A stretch of 35,124 bases of DNA from Gammaproteobacteria bacterium (GCA_024641505.1 JAHECY010000039.1:1-35124); one strand, 5' to 3'; positions 24,854 through 32,708 are shown, counted from the stretch's first letter. The notes: generated by a model not told the origin, from the sequence alone. A program made the numbers and translations.

Positions 24854-27800
24854 ATGCACGCGATTCGACCAGAAGATATCAAACGTTGTTCCGACCCCGG
24901 GAGTTTTGCCCGAGGCGTGAAGTATTTCAGCGATGGTCGGGTGTTGTCCCTGGATGTAGGCGCCGGTGCCGATGCGGGCGGAGATTTCCTGGTACGCGCC
25001 ACGGTTGCCGGCAGTGAAGGCCAGATCTATGAACAGGAAGTGGAGATTCATCGACTGCATGGACGCCATGCCGATATCCTGGGTGAGTGTACGTGTCCGG
25101 TGGGTTATAACTGCAAGCATGTCGTCGCCGCGTGCCTGCAATTCAATAAGTGGCGCCAGCAACCGGAAAAAAGTTCACAGAACTACTGGCGGGAATGGCT
25201 GCAACGATTCGCGGCACCGGCGCCCGCCAGCAACCCTATGCTCGAAGGCGCGGAGTTCATTGCCTATGTGCTGACCGAGGCGGCGCATCATTCCGGAGTC
25301 AGCCTGTCGGTGTTGCAAACGCGGCCCTTGCAGCGCGGTGGCTTCAGTAAGGGCAAGCCTCTGGATATCGCCAATCTCTTTTACGACCACCGCCGTTTGC
25401 GTTGCGCCACGCCCCAGGATGTGTTGCTGGTGGAGTTGATGATGCCGTTGTGCCATACGCACGTGGACGGCGTCACCTTGCATGGCGAGTTGGGTTTTCT
25501 GGTGTTGCGGCGCATGTTGGCGACCGCGCGCTGTTTCTGGGGGGAAGTGAGCGCGCAACCACTGCGGCCCGCGGCGGAGCGTGTGGCGCGTTTGCTGTGG
25601 GAGCCGACCAAGGATGATAAACAACGCCTTGCCCTGCAGGTGGAGCCCGCGGCGATTTTGCTGCCCACGATACCTACCACGTATGTCGATCCCTACCAGC
25701 TGGTCTGCGGCAGTGTCAGCAACGCGCAATTTTCCGAAGATCAGTGGCATTTATTGGAGCGGATGCCCATCGTACCGGCGGATGAGGTGGAAGAATTCAG
25801 CCGCAAATTGCTCATCGCGGTTCCCGATGCGCCGCTGCTGGTGCCGAGTCAGGTTCAGGTGCTGCAGGTGACAGGGCCGGCGATCCCGTGCGTGTATCTG
25901 GAAGGCGGCGGCGCCGGTGCGGGGAATGCGCGTTTTATGCGTTTGTGCTTTGATTACCAGTCGCTGGAAATTCCTTTATGGCCGGCGGAGGAACGCACGG
26001 TCCGGGAACAGGGCGCCGCTATCGTCACCGTGCAGCGCGACTTGGCCGCGGAGAAAGCCGCGTTGGAGCGCTTGCTGGCGGCGGGCTTCAGGTTGCACCA
26101 GGACACCGATGCCAGCGTCTTGTTGCTGCCGTCGGCCGGATCAGAACTGGGGGCGGCGCAATGTTGGCATGACTTCCAGCAACAGGAGGTCGCGCACTTG
26201 CGCGCGGCGGGTTGGCGGGTACAGGTCACCGATGATTTTGATTTTCGGGTGCATGATGCCACGGATTGGGACGTGAGCGTGGACGATCACAATGAATGGT
26301 TCGACCTGCGTTTTGATCTGGAGGTGGACGGACGAAAACTGCCTTTGCTGCCGATTATCAGCCAGCTTTTGGCCCGTTATGAACCGGATGAGCTGCCGGC
26401 GCAGGTAATGGTGTCCCTGGAAGGTGGTGGTTACCTGCGCCTGCCGGGGGACCGCATGCGCTCCATGTGCCGAATCCTTTACGAATTACATGATGGTGTG
26501 TTGTCGCCCACCGAAGATCACCTGGTATTGCATCGCCACGATGCCGCGCGCCTGTCGGAGTTGCACGCCACCCTGGACACGAATCGGCCCTGGCACGGGG
26601 GCGAGCGCCTGTTGCAACTGGGACAGGAATTGAGCGATTTCGCGGGAATTGCGACCGTGCCGCCACCGGCGGCATTGCAGACGACGTTGCGCCAGTATCA
26701 GCAGGTGGGGCTGAACTGGCTGCAATTTCTCCGACGCTATGGATTTGGCGGCATCCTCGCCGATGACATGGGCCTGGGTAAAACCGTGCAAACCCTGGCG
26801 CACCTGCTGGTGGAAAAAGAACAGGGCCGTCTGGACCGGCCATGCTTGATTGTGGCGCCCACCAGTCTGATGGGGAACTGGCGCCGGGAGGCCCGGCAGT
26901 TCGCGCCGGCGCTATCGGTGCTGGTGCTGCAGGGTACGCATCGACAGCAGGATTATGCGCGCATTGCCGCACATGATCTGGTATTGACTACCTATCCTCT
27001 GGTGGTGCGCGATGCGCAGGTGCTGGCCGCCGGCAATTATCACTATCTGATTCTGGATGAAGCGCAATACATCAAGAATCCCAAATCGAAGAGCGCGCGT
27101 GTGGTGCGTGACATCGATGCCCGGCATCGTTTGTGTCTCACGGGCACGCCCATGGAAAATCACCTGGGGGAGTTGTGGGCGCAGTTTGATTTTTTGATGC
27201 CGGGCCTGCTTGGCAGGGACAGCGATTTCGTGCGGCGGTTTCGCACTCCCATTGAAAGGCACGGTGACGGCCTGCGGCGGGAGCAATTGGCCCGAAAGGT
27301 CGCGCCTTTCATGTTGCGGCGCACCAAGGCGCAGGTGGTAACGGAACTGCCCCCGAAAACTGAAATGCTGCGCTCCGTGGTGTTGGGCAGCAAACAGGCG
27401 GGCCTGTATGAAAGTATCCGTCTTGCCATGGAAAAAAAGGTGCGCCAAGCCATCGCCAGTAAAGGTCTGGCGCGCAGTCATATCATGGTGCTCGATGCTT
27501 TGTTGAAGCTGCGTCAGACCTGCTGTGACCCCGGTCTGTTGGCGCTGGAGGAAGCGGCGCAGGTGCAGGAGTCCGCGAAGCTGGAAATGCTCATGGAGTT
27601 GTTGCCGGCGTTATTGGAGGAAGGGCGGCGCGTATTATTGTTTTCGCAATTCACGCGTATGTTGACGATTATTGAAAAGCAACTGCAGGGGCAGGGCATT
27701 AGCTATGTCAAGCTGACCGGCCAGACGCGCGATCGGGATGCGGTGATCGATCGATTCAAGAGCGGCGAGGTACCGTTGTTCTTGATAAGTCTCAAGGCGG

Positions 27801-28078
27801 GCGGCGTGGGGCTGAATCTCACGGAAGCCGATGCGGTGATTCACTATGACCCCTGGTGGAATCCGGCGGCCGAAAATCAAGCCACGGATAGGGCGTACCG
27901 TATCGGCCAGGACAAACCGGTGTTCGTTTATAAACTGATAACCGAGAATACCGTGGAAGAGAAAATTTTGCTCATGCAGGAACGTAAGCAGAATCTGGCG
28001 CAAGGAATCTATCGTGATAAATCCACGACCGGTGATTTTCCGTTCAGCGCGGAAGATCTGGTGGATCTGTTCACCTGA
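24854..28078 (+). CDS. SWIM zinc-finger SNF2/RapA-like helicase (DEAD-like ATPase)
   Basis: This encodes 1,074 residues from the ATG at 24854, chosen for GGAG 6 nt upstream; the frame opens earlier at 24809. A SWIM zinc finger (C79, C81, C87, H89 in CTCPVGYNCKH) is followed by a long bacterial SNF2 N-terminal region. The ATPase core has ILADDMGLGKT (about 632-643), LIVAPTSLMGNW, DEAQ in LDEAQYIKNP (about 733), LCLTGTPMEN and MLRRTKAQV. The C-terminal helicase half has LFSQFTRML, KAGGVGLNLTEADAVIHYDPWWNP and the Q-R motif TDRAYRIGQ. SNF2 proteins translocate on duplex DNA and displace bound proteins; in bacteria the RapA branch recycles RNA polymerase. The precise target here is unknown. It is monocistronic. 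Confidence 0.93.
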   Translation: MHAIRPEDIKRCSDPGSFARGVKYFSDGRVLSLDVGAGADAGGDFLVRATVAGSEGQIYEQEVEIHRLHGRHADILGECTCPVGYNCKHVVAACLQFNKWRQQPEKSSQNYWREWLQRFAAPAPASNPMLEGAEFIAYVLTEAAHHSGVSLSVLQTRPLQRGGFSKGKPLDIANLFYDHRRLRCATPQDVLLVELMMPLCHTHVDGVTLHGELGFLVLRRMLATARCFWGEVSAQPLRPAAERVARLLWEPTKDDKQRLALQVEPAAILLPTIPTTYVDPYQLVCGSVSNAQFSEDQWHLLERMPIVPADEVEEFSRKLLIAVPDAPLLVPSQVQVLQVTGPAIPCVYLEGGGAGAGNARFMRLCFDYQSLEIPLWPAEERTVREQGAAIVTVQRDLAAEKAALERLLAAGFRLHQDTDASVLLLPSAGSELGAAQCWHDFQQQEVAHLRAAGWRVQVTDDFDFRVHDATDWDVSVDDHNEWFDLRFDLEVDGRKLPLLPIISQLLARYEPDELPAQVMVSLEGGGYLRLPGDRMRSMCRILYELHDGVLSPTEDHLVLHRHDAARLSELHATLDTNRPWHGGERLLQLGQELSDFAGIATVPPPAALQTTLRQYQQVGLNWLQFLRRYGFGGILADDMGLGKTVQTLAHLLVEKEQGRLDRPCLIVAPTSLMGNWRREARQFAPALSVLVLQGTHRQQDYARIAAHDLVLTTYPLVVRDAQVLAAGNYHYLILDEAQYIKNPKSKSARVVRDIDARHRLCLTGTPMENHLGELWAQFDFLMPGLLGRDSDFVRRFRTPIERHGDGLRREQLARKVAPFMLRRTKAQVVTELPPKTEMLRSVVLGSKQAGLYESIRLAMEKKVRQAIASKGLARSHIMVLDALLKLRQTCCDPGLLALEEAAQVQESAKLEMLMELLPALLEEGRRVLLFSQFTRMLTIIEKQLQGQGISYVKLTGQTRDRDAVIDRFKSGEVPLFLISLKAGGVGLNLTEADAVIHYDPWWNPAAENQATDRAYRIGQDKPVFVYKLITENTVEEKILLMQERKQNLAQGIYRDKSTTGDFPFSAEDLVDLFT

Positions 28079-28122
28079 ATCGGGTGTGTCGGAGGCCGGG
28101 ATTGCGCAGGGAACGATGCATT

Positions 28123-28147
28123 GCAGGGTGCGTATTGCGCGCCCTGC
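28123..28147. terminator. Hairpin between convergent genes, candidate bidirectional terminator
   Basis: GCAGGGTGCG (28123-28132) and CGCGCCCTGC (28138-28147) form a 10-bp stem with one G-T pair and a TATTG loop. It lies between the helicase stop (28078, plus) and the reductase stop (28175, minus). There is no long T run, so termination is inferred from position. Its centre resembles the palindrome at 35050-35066. Confidence 0.5.
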
Positions 28148-28174
28148 GCAAACACTATCTGCTTGGGGGTGTTC

Positions 28175-29221
28175 TCAGCTAAGAGACGCCAGTTCCAGAG
28201 GTCTTGCGGTTACCGGTGCGTGGATCTGGTTCACCGGCGCGGCAGTGGTGCCGGCGATTTCAAAAGGATCGGTGTGTATGTCCTTGAGGTTGGCGCCGGC
28301 CAGAAACGCTTTACGCTTGCAGGCGCGTACCATATTCGGATTACCGCACAGGAACACGCGATAACCTTTCAAATCTTTGTGGGTTGCCAGCGCCACGTCG
28401 GCGGGCGAGCCGATACTGTAGCGCGCGCTGTGTGCTTCCGGGTCGGCGACGCAGGGCGTGTAGGAAAAATTCTCGTGGTGTTTCGCGTAGGCTTCCAATT
28501 CCTTGATCAGATACAGTCCCATGGCATTATGGCTGCCATGATACAAGTGTATCGGTCCCCGGTGCCCCTGCAATAACGCATCCTTGGTCACCGCCAGCAG
28601 CGGCGCCAGACCGGTGCCGGTGCCAACCAGCAGCAGGGGTTGATCGAGACTGCTGGCTTGATAGTAACAATCCCCATGGGGCCCGTTCAGGGTCACGGTA
28701 TCCCCTCTGTGGACCTTGGTCGCGAGCCATTCGGAAATCTTGCCTCCGGGGATGATGCGAATATGTAATTCCAGGTAGGCTTCACCCAGGGTGGCGCTGG
28801 CGATGGAATAACTGCGCACCGAGCCATCAGGGCCGTAGAGATTGATGAACTGACCGCCACGGAACAACAGGGTTTCGCGGGGCGCCAGACGCAGGCGCAG
28901 GATATCGGGGCGGAGTTCCGTTTTGTCCACGACCGTGGCGCTGATCGTGGGCGAGATGACTTCGTCGGGTAGTGCAACTTCCAGGTCTTCCCCGGGTTTG
29001 CACATGCAGGCGAGAAAATACCCTTGCTGCTTCAGGCTGTCGCGCAAACCTTCTTGCGCAGCGGCGGGTGGTGTTCCGTTCACGGCCTTCATGGTGCAGG
29101 TTTGACAGACACCACTACGGCAAGATGAAGGGACGGCGGCGCCTTGCCGAGTCAGCGCATCCAGCACTGACTCGGCCGGGTCCACGTGGTAAGTGTGATC
29201 CCGAAACGTTATTGTCGGCAT
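28175..29221 (-). CDS. Ferredoxin-type NAD(P)H oxidoreductase (2Fe-2S, FAD, NAD domains)
   Basis: This encodes 348 residues. An N-terminal plant-type ferredoxin domain has cluster ligands C34, C39 and C42 in CRSGVCQTC and C72 in FLACMC. The flavin domain (about 90-190) has RSYSIAS (136-142) and a GGKISEWLA loop. The NAD(P)-binding domain starts LLLVGTGTGLAPLLA (about 196) and contains FLCGNPNMV (about 298-306). This layout is that of the reductases of phenol, toluene or methane monooxygenases. Here the only neighbour is the truncated haemoglobin gene, 25 bp upstream and co-oriented. The likely job is to pass electrons from NADH to the haemoglobin (inference). The C-terminal 35 residues are a loosely structured tail. 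Confidence 0.9.
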   Translation of the reverse strand: MPTITFRDHTYHVDPAESVLDALTRQGAAVPSSCRSGVCQTCTMKAVNGTPPAAAQEGLRDSLKQQGYFLACMCKPGEDLEVALPDEVISPTISATVVDKTELRPDILRLRLAPRETLLFRGGQFINLYGPDGSVRSYSIASATLGEAYLELHIRIIPGGKISEWLATKVHRGDTVTLNGPHGDCYYQASSLDQPLLLVGTGTGLAPLLAVTKDALLQGHRGPIHLYHGSHNAMGLYLIKELEAYAKHHENFSYTPCVADPEAHSARYSIGSPADVALATHKDLKGYRVFLCGNPNMVRACKRKAFLAGANLKDIHTDPFEIAGTTAAPVNQIHAPVTARPLELASLS

Positions 29222-29246
29222 AAAAAAACGTCGCCGTCCTGGGGGG

Positions 29247-29630
29247 TTACCGGTCTAATACGTCGTTACGAACTGATTCCGCGATCGCGGCGACTTCCTG
29301 AATCATGTCGCCACTGACGCCCAGTTCGGTCAATACTGCCGCCAGGTTTTCCACGACTGCGTCAAAATGTGTATCGTTCAAGCCGCGTTTGACCAGATGT
29401 TTGTGGCCTTCACGCATGTCCCTGCCGCTGTAATTGTTAGGACCGCCGAAAGCGAAAGTCAGAAACGCTTTCTGTTTGGCAGCTTGCTTGTCCATATCCA
29501 CGCCTTCGAAGAACGAGCTGATTCGATCATCAGCAAGAACTTTACGATAGAAAATATCAACAGCGGCATCAACCGCGGCTTCGCCGCCAATACGTTCGAA
29601 CAGCGGGGTTTCAGCAAGATTCGCACCCAT
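29247..29630 (-). CDS. Group I truncated haemoglobin (GlbN/trHbN type)
   Basis: This encodes 127 residues. It starts LFERIGGEAAVDAAVDIFYRKVLADDRI, contains FLTFAFGGPNNYSG and REGHKHLVKRGLNDTHFDAV with the proximal haem histidine at H76, and ends VAAIAESVRNDVLDR. The match to cyanobacterial GlbN is good along the whole length. Group I proteins bind O2 and NO, and several act as NO dioxygenases when supplied with electrons. AGGAGA lies 8 nt before the ATG. It is the first gene of a two-gene operon with a 2Fe-2S flavoprotein reductase, and its promoter is flanked by NsrR-like sites. Confidence 0.93.
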   Translation of the reverse strand: MGANLAETPLFERIGGEAAVDAAVDIFYRKVLADDRISSFFEGVDMDKQAAKQKAFLTFAFGGPNNYSGRDMREGHKHLVKRGLNDTHFDAVVENLAAVLTELGVSGDMIQEVAAIAESVRNDVLDR

Positions 29631-29695
29631 AACTACACTCTCCTTTTTTTACACCCAAAAAATTTGTATCTAAAAATTGTTTACTGTATCGGTAG

Positions 29696-29718
29696 AAAAT
29701 ATATCTGAAATACATGTT
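29696..29718. promoter_or_regulatory. NsrR-like operator, promoter-proximal site
   Basis: This is an 11-1-11 inverted repeat. The right half AAATACATGTT matches 9 of 10 informative positions of the NsrR half-site AAATGCATNTT, and the left half AAAATATATCT matches 7 of 10. It covers the expected transcription start of the haemoglobin operon. No nsrR gene lies in the window. Confidence 0.5.
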
Positions 29719-29722
29719 CGGC

Positions 29723-29751
29723 ATTAGACCATCAAGGGCATTGCATGTCAA
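29723..29751 (-). promoter_or_regulatory. Sigma70-like promoter of the haemoglobin-reductase operon
   Basis: On the minus strand TTGACA (29746-29751), a 17-nt spacer and TCTAAT (29723-29728). The -35 is perfect and the -10 matches five of six. The start should be near 29716, giving a leader of about 85 nt. Confidence 0.75.
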
Positions 29752-29753
29752 CA

Positions 29754-29776
29754 AAATAGTATTTTAAATGTATGTT
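29754..29776. promoter_or_regulatory. NsrR-like operator, upstream site
   Basis: This is a second 11-1-11 inverted repeat. The right half AAATGTATGTT matches 9 of 10 informative positions and the left half AAATAGTATTT matches 7 of 10. It begins 3 bp upstream of the -35 element, so the promoter lies between two similar sites. Confidence 0.45.
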
Positions 29777-29900
29777 TCTATGTTGCTGTTTATTATGTGC
29801 AAACCGAGTGTCTCCCTCGAGTTGCTTATGATGTGGACGATGCCGCGACAATCGGTCGCAACCACGGCGTACCACCCGCTTCAGCATGTTACAGATGAGA

Positions 29901-29919
29901 TATACGAACGATCCGTATA
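29901..29919. promoter_or_regulatory. Inverted repeat upstream of mtnD, possible operator
   Basis: TATACG and CGTATA arms with a 7-nt spacer, about 85 bp upstream of the mtnD start. No regulator family is assigned. The right arm overlaps a TATACAAT stretch that could be part of a -10 element. Confidence 0.3.
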
Positions 29920-30004
29920 CAATAGACCGCCTTTTATATCGTAATCGTCTTAAGCAGTTCTTAGCGGATTGAACCGATTATTATCTCACTCAATGGAGGA
30001 ATCT

Positions 30005-30553
30005 ATGAGTACGTTGCGAATTTTCAATGCCAGTGACGCCAAGGAACAAGAATCGATCACGGATTTTGACGCCATCGCCACCCGCTTGCATGGTATCGGT
30101 GTGCGCTTCGAGCGCTGGCAGGCGAATCGGGAACTGCAGGATGGCGTGAGCAACGATGAAATCATCGCCGCCTACCGAACCTCGGTGGATACCTTAATGG
30201 AGGAGTACGGCTTTCAGTCGGCGGATGTGGTGGCGTTAACGCCTGAACACCCGGATAAAAAGGCGCTGCGGGAAAAATTTCTGGACGAGCATACACACAG
30301 TGATTTCGAGGTGCGTTTTTTCGTCGATGGCTCCGGTCTGTTCTATATCCGCCAGAACAACACCGTCTATGGTGTGATGTGCAATCGTGGCGATCTGATC
30401 AGCGTACCCGCCAATACCACCCATTGGTTTGACATGGGGGCGAATCCGCGATTCAAGTGCATACGCTTGTTCACTTCGCCGGAAGGTTGGGTGGCGCAGT
30501 ATACCGGCGATAAAATCGGCAGTCGTTTTCCCGCCTTTGAACAGTTTCAATGA
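30005..30553 (+). CDS. mtnD: Acireductone dioxygenase
   Basis: This encodes 182 residues from the ATG at 30005, with GGAGG 5 nt upstream; an earlier in-frame start at 29969 has no ribosome site. The cupin metal ligands H96, H98, E102 (in EHTHSDFEVRFF) and H140 (in ANTTHWFDMG) match the positions known for the Klebsiella enzyme. It oxidises acireductone with O2; the iron form yields the methionine precursor keto-acid plus formate, the nickel form an off-pathway product with CO. It is in the methionine salvage pathway, cytoplasmic. Its stop overlaps the mtnC start by 4 bp (ATGA). Confidence 0.96.
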   Translation: MSTLRIFNASDAKEQESITDFDAIATRLHGIGVRFERWQANRELQDGVSNDEIIAAYRTSVDTLMEEYGFQSADVVALTPEHPDKKALREKFLDEHTHSDFEVRFFVDGSGLFYIRQNNTVYGVMCNRGDLISVPANTTHWFDMGANPRFKCIRLFTSPEGWVAQYTGDKIGSRFPAFEQFQ

Positions 30554-31239
30554 CCCTGCAAGCCATTGTCACGGATATCGAAGGCACCACGAGTTCCCTG
30601 TCATTCGTGAAAGAGGTGTTGTTTCCGTATGCGCGGGAACGACTGCCGGAATTCGTTGCCCAACACGCGGCTGATCCGGTGGTGCAACCGCTGTTGTCGG
30701 CAAGCGCGGAACTTGCGGGCATCGCCCCCGATCCCGGGCTGGTGGTGGCGCAATTGCAACGTTGGATGGATGAGGACCGTAAAGCCGCGCCTTTGAAGGC
30801 CTTGCAGGGGTTGATCTGGGAACATGGCTATGCCGTCGGTGATTTTACCGGCCATGTCTACGAGGATGCGGTGCGGAATTTGCGGCAATGGCAGGCGGCG
30901 GGATTGCGCCTGTATGTGTATTCCTCGGGTTCCGTGCTGGCGCAAAAGCTGTTATTCGCCCATACTGCTTACGGCGATTTGACGCCCCTGTTCAGCGGTT
31001 ACTTCGACACCCAAGTGGGGGCGAAGCAAGCCGCGGCGTCCTATCGGATGATCACGGACGCCATTCGTTTGCCGGCGCGTGATATTCTGTTTTTGTCGGA
31101 TGTCGCCGCGGAGTTGGATGCCGCTCACGAGGCCGGTATGCAGGTGGTGCAATTGCTGCGCGACGCGGCCGTGGTGCGTGGTAACCATGCGGCGGTGACT
31201 GATTTTGATGGCATTGATCCGCGGCATTTGCGGCAATGA
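30550..31239 (+). CDS. mtnC: Enolase-phosphatase E1 (methionine salvage)
   Basis: This encodes 229 residues of the HAD superfamily with the E1 signature: AIVTDIEGTTSSLSFVKEVLFPYAR (nucleophile D9, E11), LYVYSSGSVLAQKLLF and DTQVGAKQAAASYRMI, then ILFLSDVAAELDAAHEAGM. The enzyme enolises and dephosphorylates 2,3-diketo-5-methylthiopentyl-1-phosphate to acireductone, the substrate of MtnD. It is translationally coupled to mtnD. The pathway's dehydratase gene mtnB, often adjacent, is not next to them here. Confidence 0.96.
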   Translation: MTLQAIVTDIEGTTSSLSFVKEVLFPYARERLPEFVAQHAADPVVQPLLSASAELAGIAPDPGLVVAQLQRWMDEDRKAAPLKALQGLIWEHGYAVGDFTGHVYEDAVRNLRQWQAAGLRLYVYSSGSVLAQKLLFAHTAYGDLTPLFSGYFDTQVGAKQAAASYRMITDAIRLPARDILFLSDVAAELDAAHEAGMQVVQLLRDAAVVRGNHAAVTDFDGIDPRHLRQ

Positions 31240-31249
31240 TAATTTTACG

Positions 31250-31273
31250 GGTTCGCGCAGGCGGGCCTTTTTT
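31250..31273 (+). terminator. Intrinsic terminator after mtnC
   Basis: GGTTCGC / GCGGGCC (7 bp with two G-T pairs) around a GCAG loop, followed by six T residues. It sits 10 bp past the mtnC stop and argues that the next gene starts downstream at 31296 and not at 31236. Confidence 0.65.
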
Positions 31274-31295
31274 ACCTATGAAGATGGAGAACAGC

Positions 31296-31967
31296 ATGTA
31301 TAAAAAAGCTTTGATCGTGGCTGGTGTCATGGCCGCTGGCGTAAACCTGGCCCATGCCGCTGAACTCAAAAGCGATACGCAAAAGTTCAGTTATGCCCTG
31401 GGTTACCAGATTGGTAATACCATCAAACGCGAAGCCGGAGAAATCGATGTCAAGGTGTTGAGCGAAGCGATCGCCGATGTGCTCAAGGGCAAGGATCCGC
31501 AGTTGTCCATGGAAGGCATGCAGGCGTCTTTCACCAAGCGTCGCGAAGAACAGCAGGCCGGCAAGAAAGTCGCGGGCGAGAAGAATCTGAAAGCCGGTGA
31601 AGAATATCTCAAGGAAAACAAGAAAAAGCCCGGCGTCACCGAAACCGCCAGCGGTATTCAATACAAGGTGATCAAGGCGGGTGACGGCAAGCAGCCCGCC
31701 ACCACCGATACCGTGTCCGTGCACTATCAGGGCACGTTGATTGACGGCACCGAATTCGACAGTTCCGTGAAGCGCGGCCAGCCCGCGACCTTTGCCTTGA
31801 ACCGCGTCATTCAGGGCTGGCAGGAAGTGTTGCCGATGATGAAAGTGGGTTCCAAGTGGCAAGTGACGATCCCCTCCAAGCTGGCCTATGGTGAATCCGG
31901 CGCCGGGGACATCATTGGCCCCAATTCCACGCTGGTATTCGAAATCGAACTGTTGGAAGTCAAGTAA
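31296..31967 (+). CDS. Secreted FKBP-type peptidyl-prolyl isomerase (Mip/FkpA-like)
   Basis: This encodes 223 residues from the ATG at 31296 with GGAG 6 nt upstream. A signal peptide (MYKKALIVAGVMAAGVNLAHA) is cut before AELKSD. The N-terminal dimerisation domain (about 25-110, FSYALGYQIGNTIKRE) leads by a lysine-rich helix into the FKBP domain (about 118-223) with VHYQGTLIDGTEFDSS, FALNRVIQGWQEVLPMM, LAYGESGAGDIIGPNSTLVFEIELL. It should assist folding of exported proteins in the periplasm or at the outer membrane. The upstream open stretch to 31236 contains the mtnC terminator and is not used. A strong terminator follows. Confidence 0.94.
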   Translation: MYKKALIVAGVMAAGVNLAHAAELKSDTQKFSYALGYQIGNTIKREAGEIDVKVLSEAIADVLKGKDPQLSMEGMQASFTKRREEQQAGKKVAGEKNLKAGEEYLKENKKKPGVTETASGIQYKVIKAGDGKQPATTDTVSVHYQGTLIDGTEFDSSVKRGQPATFALNRVIQGWQEVLPMMKVGSKWQVTIPSKLAYGESGAGDIIGPNSTLVFEIELLEVK

Positions 31968-31983
31968 ACGCGAGTGCTCCGAG

Positions 31984-32017
31984 CTGGTCGGCATGCCTCC
32001 ATGCCGGCCAGTGTTTT
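31984..32017 (+). terminator. Strong intrinsic terminator after the FKBP gene
   Basis: CTGGTCGGCATG (31984-31995) and CATGCCGGCCAG (32000-32011) form a 12-bp stem with one G-T pair and a CCTC loop, followed by TGTTTT. Confidence 0.85.
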
Positions 32018-32052
32018 AGCGGTGTGTGCCGGACGCCGGTAACCGGGATGCC

Positions 32053-32664
32053 ATGTCCTTGACTGGCGCGTCTCTGGATGAGCAACGGCTGCGCGCGATC
32101 AGCGCCCGCTTGCTGACGCTGCTGGAAGCGTGTTTGGATCAGGGCCTCGGCGAATATGAGCTGCTAACGGCTTTGCGTAGCGCGCGGGTGGCGCCGTTTA
32201 CCGACCTCAGTTTCAGCGACAACCTGACCTTGTTCCGGGCGCATTTCGTGCTCTACCATGTTCTCTATCGTTTGCGGGAGGAGCTGTGCGCCCGTCAGAC
32301 GTATCATCTGGAAATCACCCCCCTCAAAATTCGCCTGTTACCCTTCGTCCACAGTGCCGACGCTGCGCTGGCGGCGCAGGACCCGTTGCGCGCGTACTAC
32401 GGCGATTTGCGGCAATTGGCAACAGTTACCGAAGCCGACGTCCGGGAATTGCTGTTGGCATTCTGGCGTGATTTTGCTCAATCGAGCCAGCGTCGTGACG
32501 CATTGCAAGTGCTGGGCCTGGAGGCCGACGCGGATGCCGCCACGGTGCGGCGCCGTTATCGGGAGCTGGCCATGCGCCACCACCCGGATCGGGGCGGTGA
32601 CAAAGAAAAATTGCAGGAACTGAATGCCGCGATCAAGGTGTTGCGGCGCCGCCGTAAAACTTGA
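32053..32664 (+). CDS. DnaJ-related protein with C-terminal J domain
   Basis: This encodes 203 residues from the ATG at 32053 (GGGA 4 nt upstream); an in-frame GTG at 32026 would add nine residues. The N-terminal part (about 1-145; LLTLLEACLDQGLGEYELLTAL, LFRAHFVLYHVLYRLREEL) matches the DNAJ-related N-terminal domain found in gammaproteobacteria. The J domain is at the C-terminus (about 147-203) with the HPD triad H177-P178-D179 in MRHHPDRGG. The J domain should stimulate a DnaK-type chaperone; the N-terminal part presumably chooses the client. There are no zinc-finger or G/F regions. It is separated from the FKBP gene by a terminator. Confidence 0.9.
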   Translation: MSLTGASLDEQRLRAISARLLTLLEACLDQGLGEYELLTALRSARVAPFTDLSFSDNLTLFRAHFVLYHVLYRLREELCARQTYHLEITPLKIRLLPFVHSADAALAAQDPLRAYYGDLRQLATVTEADVRELLLAFWRDFAQSSQRRDALQVLGLEADADAATVRRRYRELAMRHHPDRGGDKEKLQELNAAIKVLRRRRKT

Positions 32665-32671
32665 CGCGCGT

Positions 32672-32708
32672 CCTGAATGGGCGGACTTTGTGGTGTTCGC
32701 CGTTCAGG
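32672..32708. repeat. Imperfect inverted repeat after the DnaJ-related gene
   Basis: CCTGAA/TTCAGG (6 bp) stacks on GGCGGAC/GTTCGCC (7 bp, one G-T) with a small internal loop and an 8-nt terminal loop. It begins 8 bp past the stop codon. No T run follows, so it may act in mRNA 3'-end protection or as a weak terminator. Confidence 0.5.

Noticed and set aside
31236-31295. Upstream start for the FKBP isomerase overlapping mtnC
   Set aside because: The extension contains a terminator hairpin with a T run and would bury the signal peptide; the ATG at 31296 has a ribosome site.
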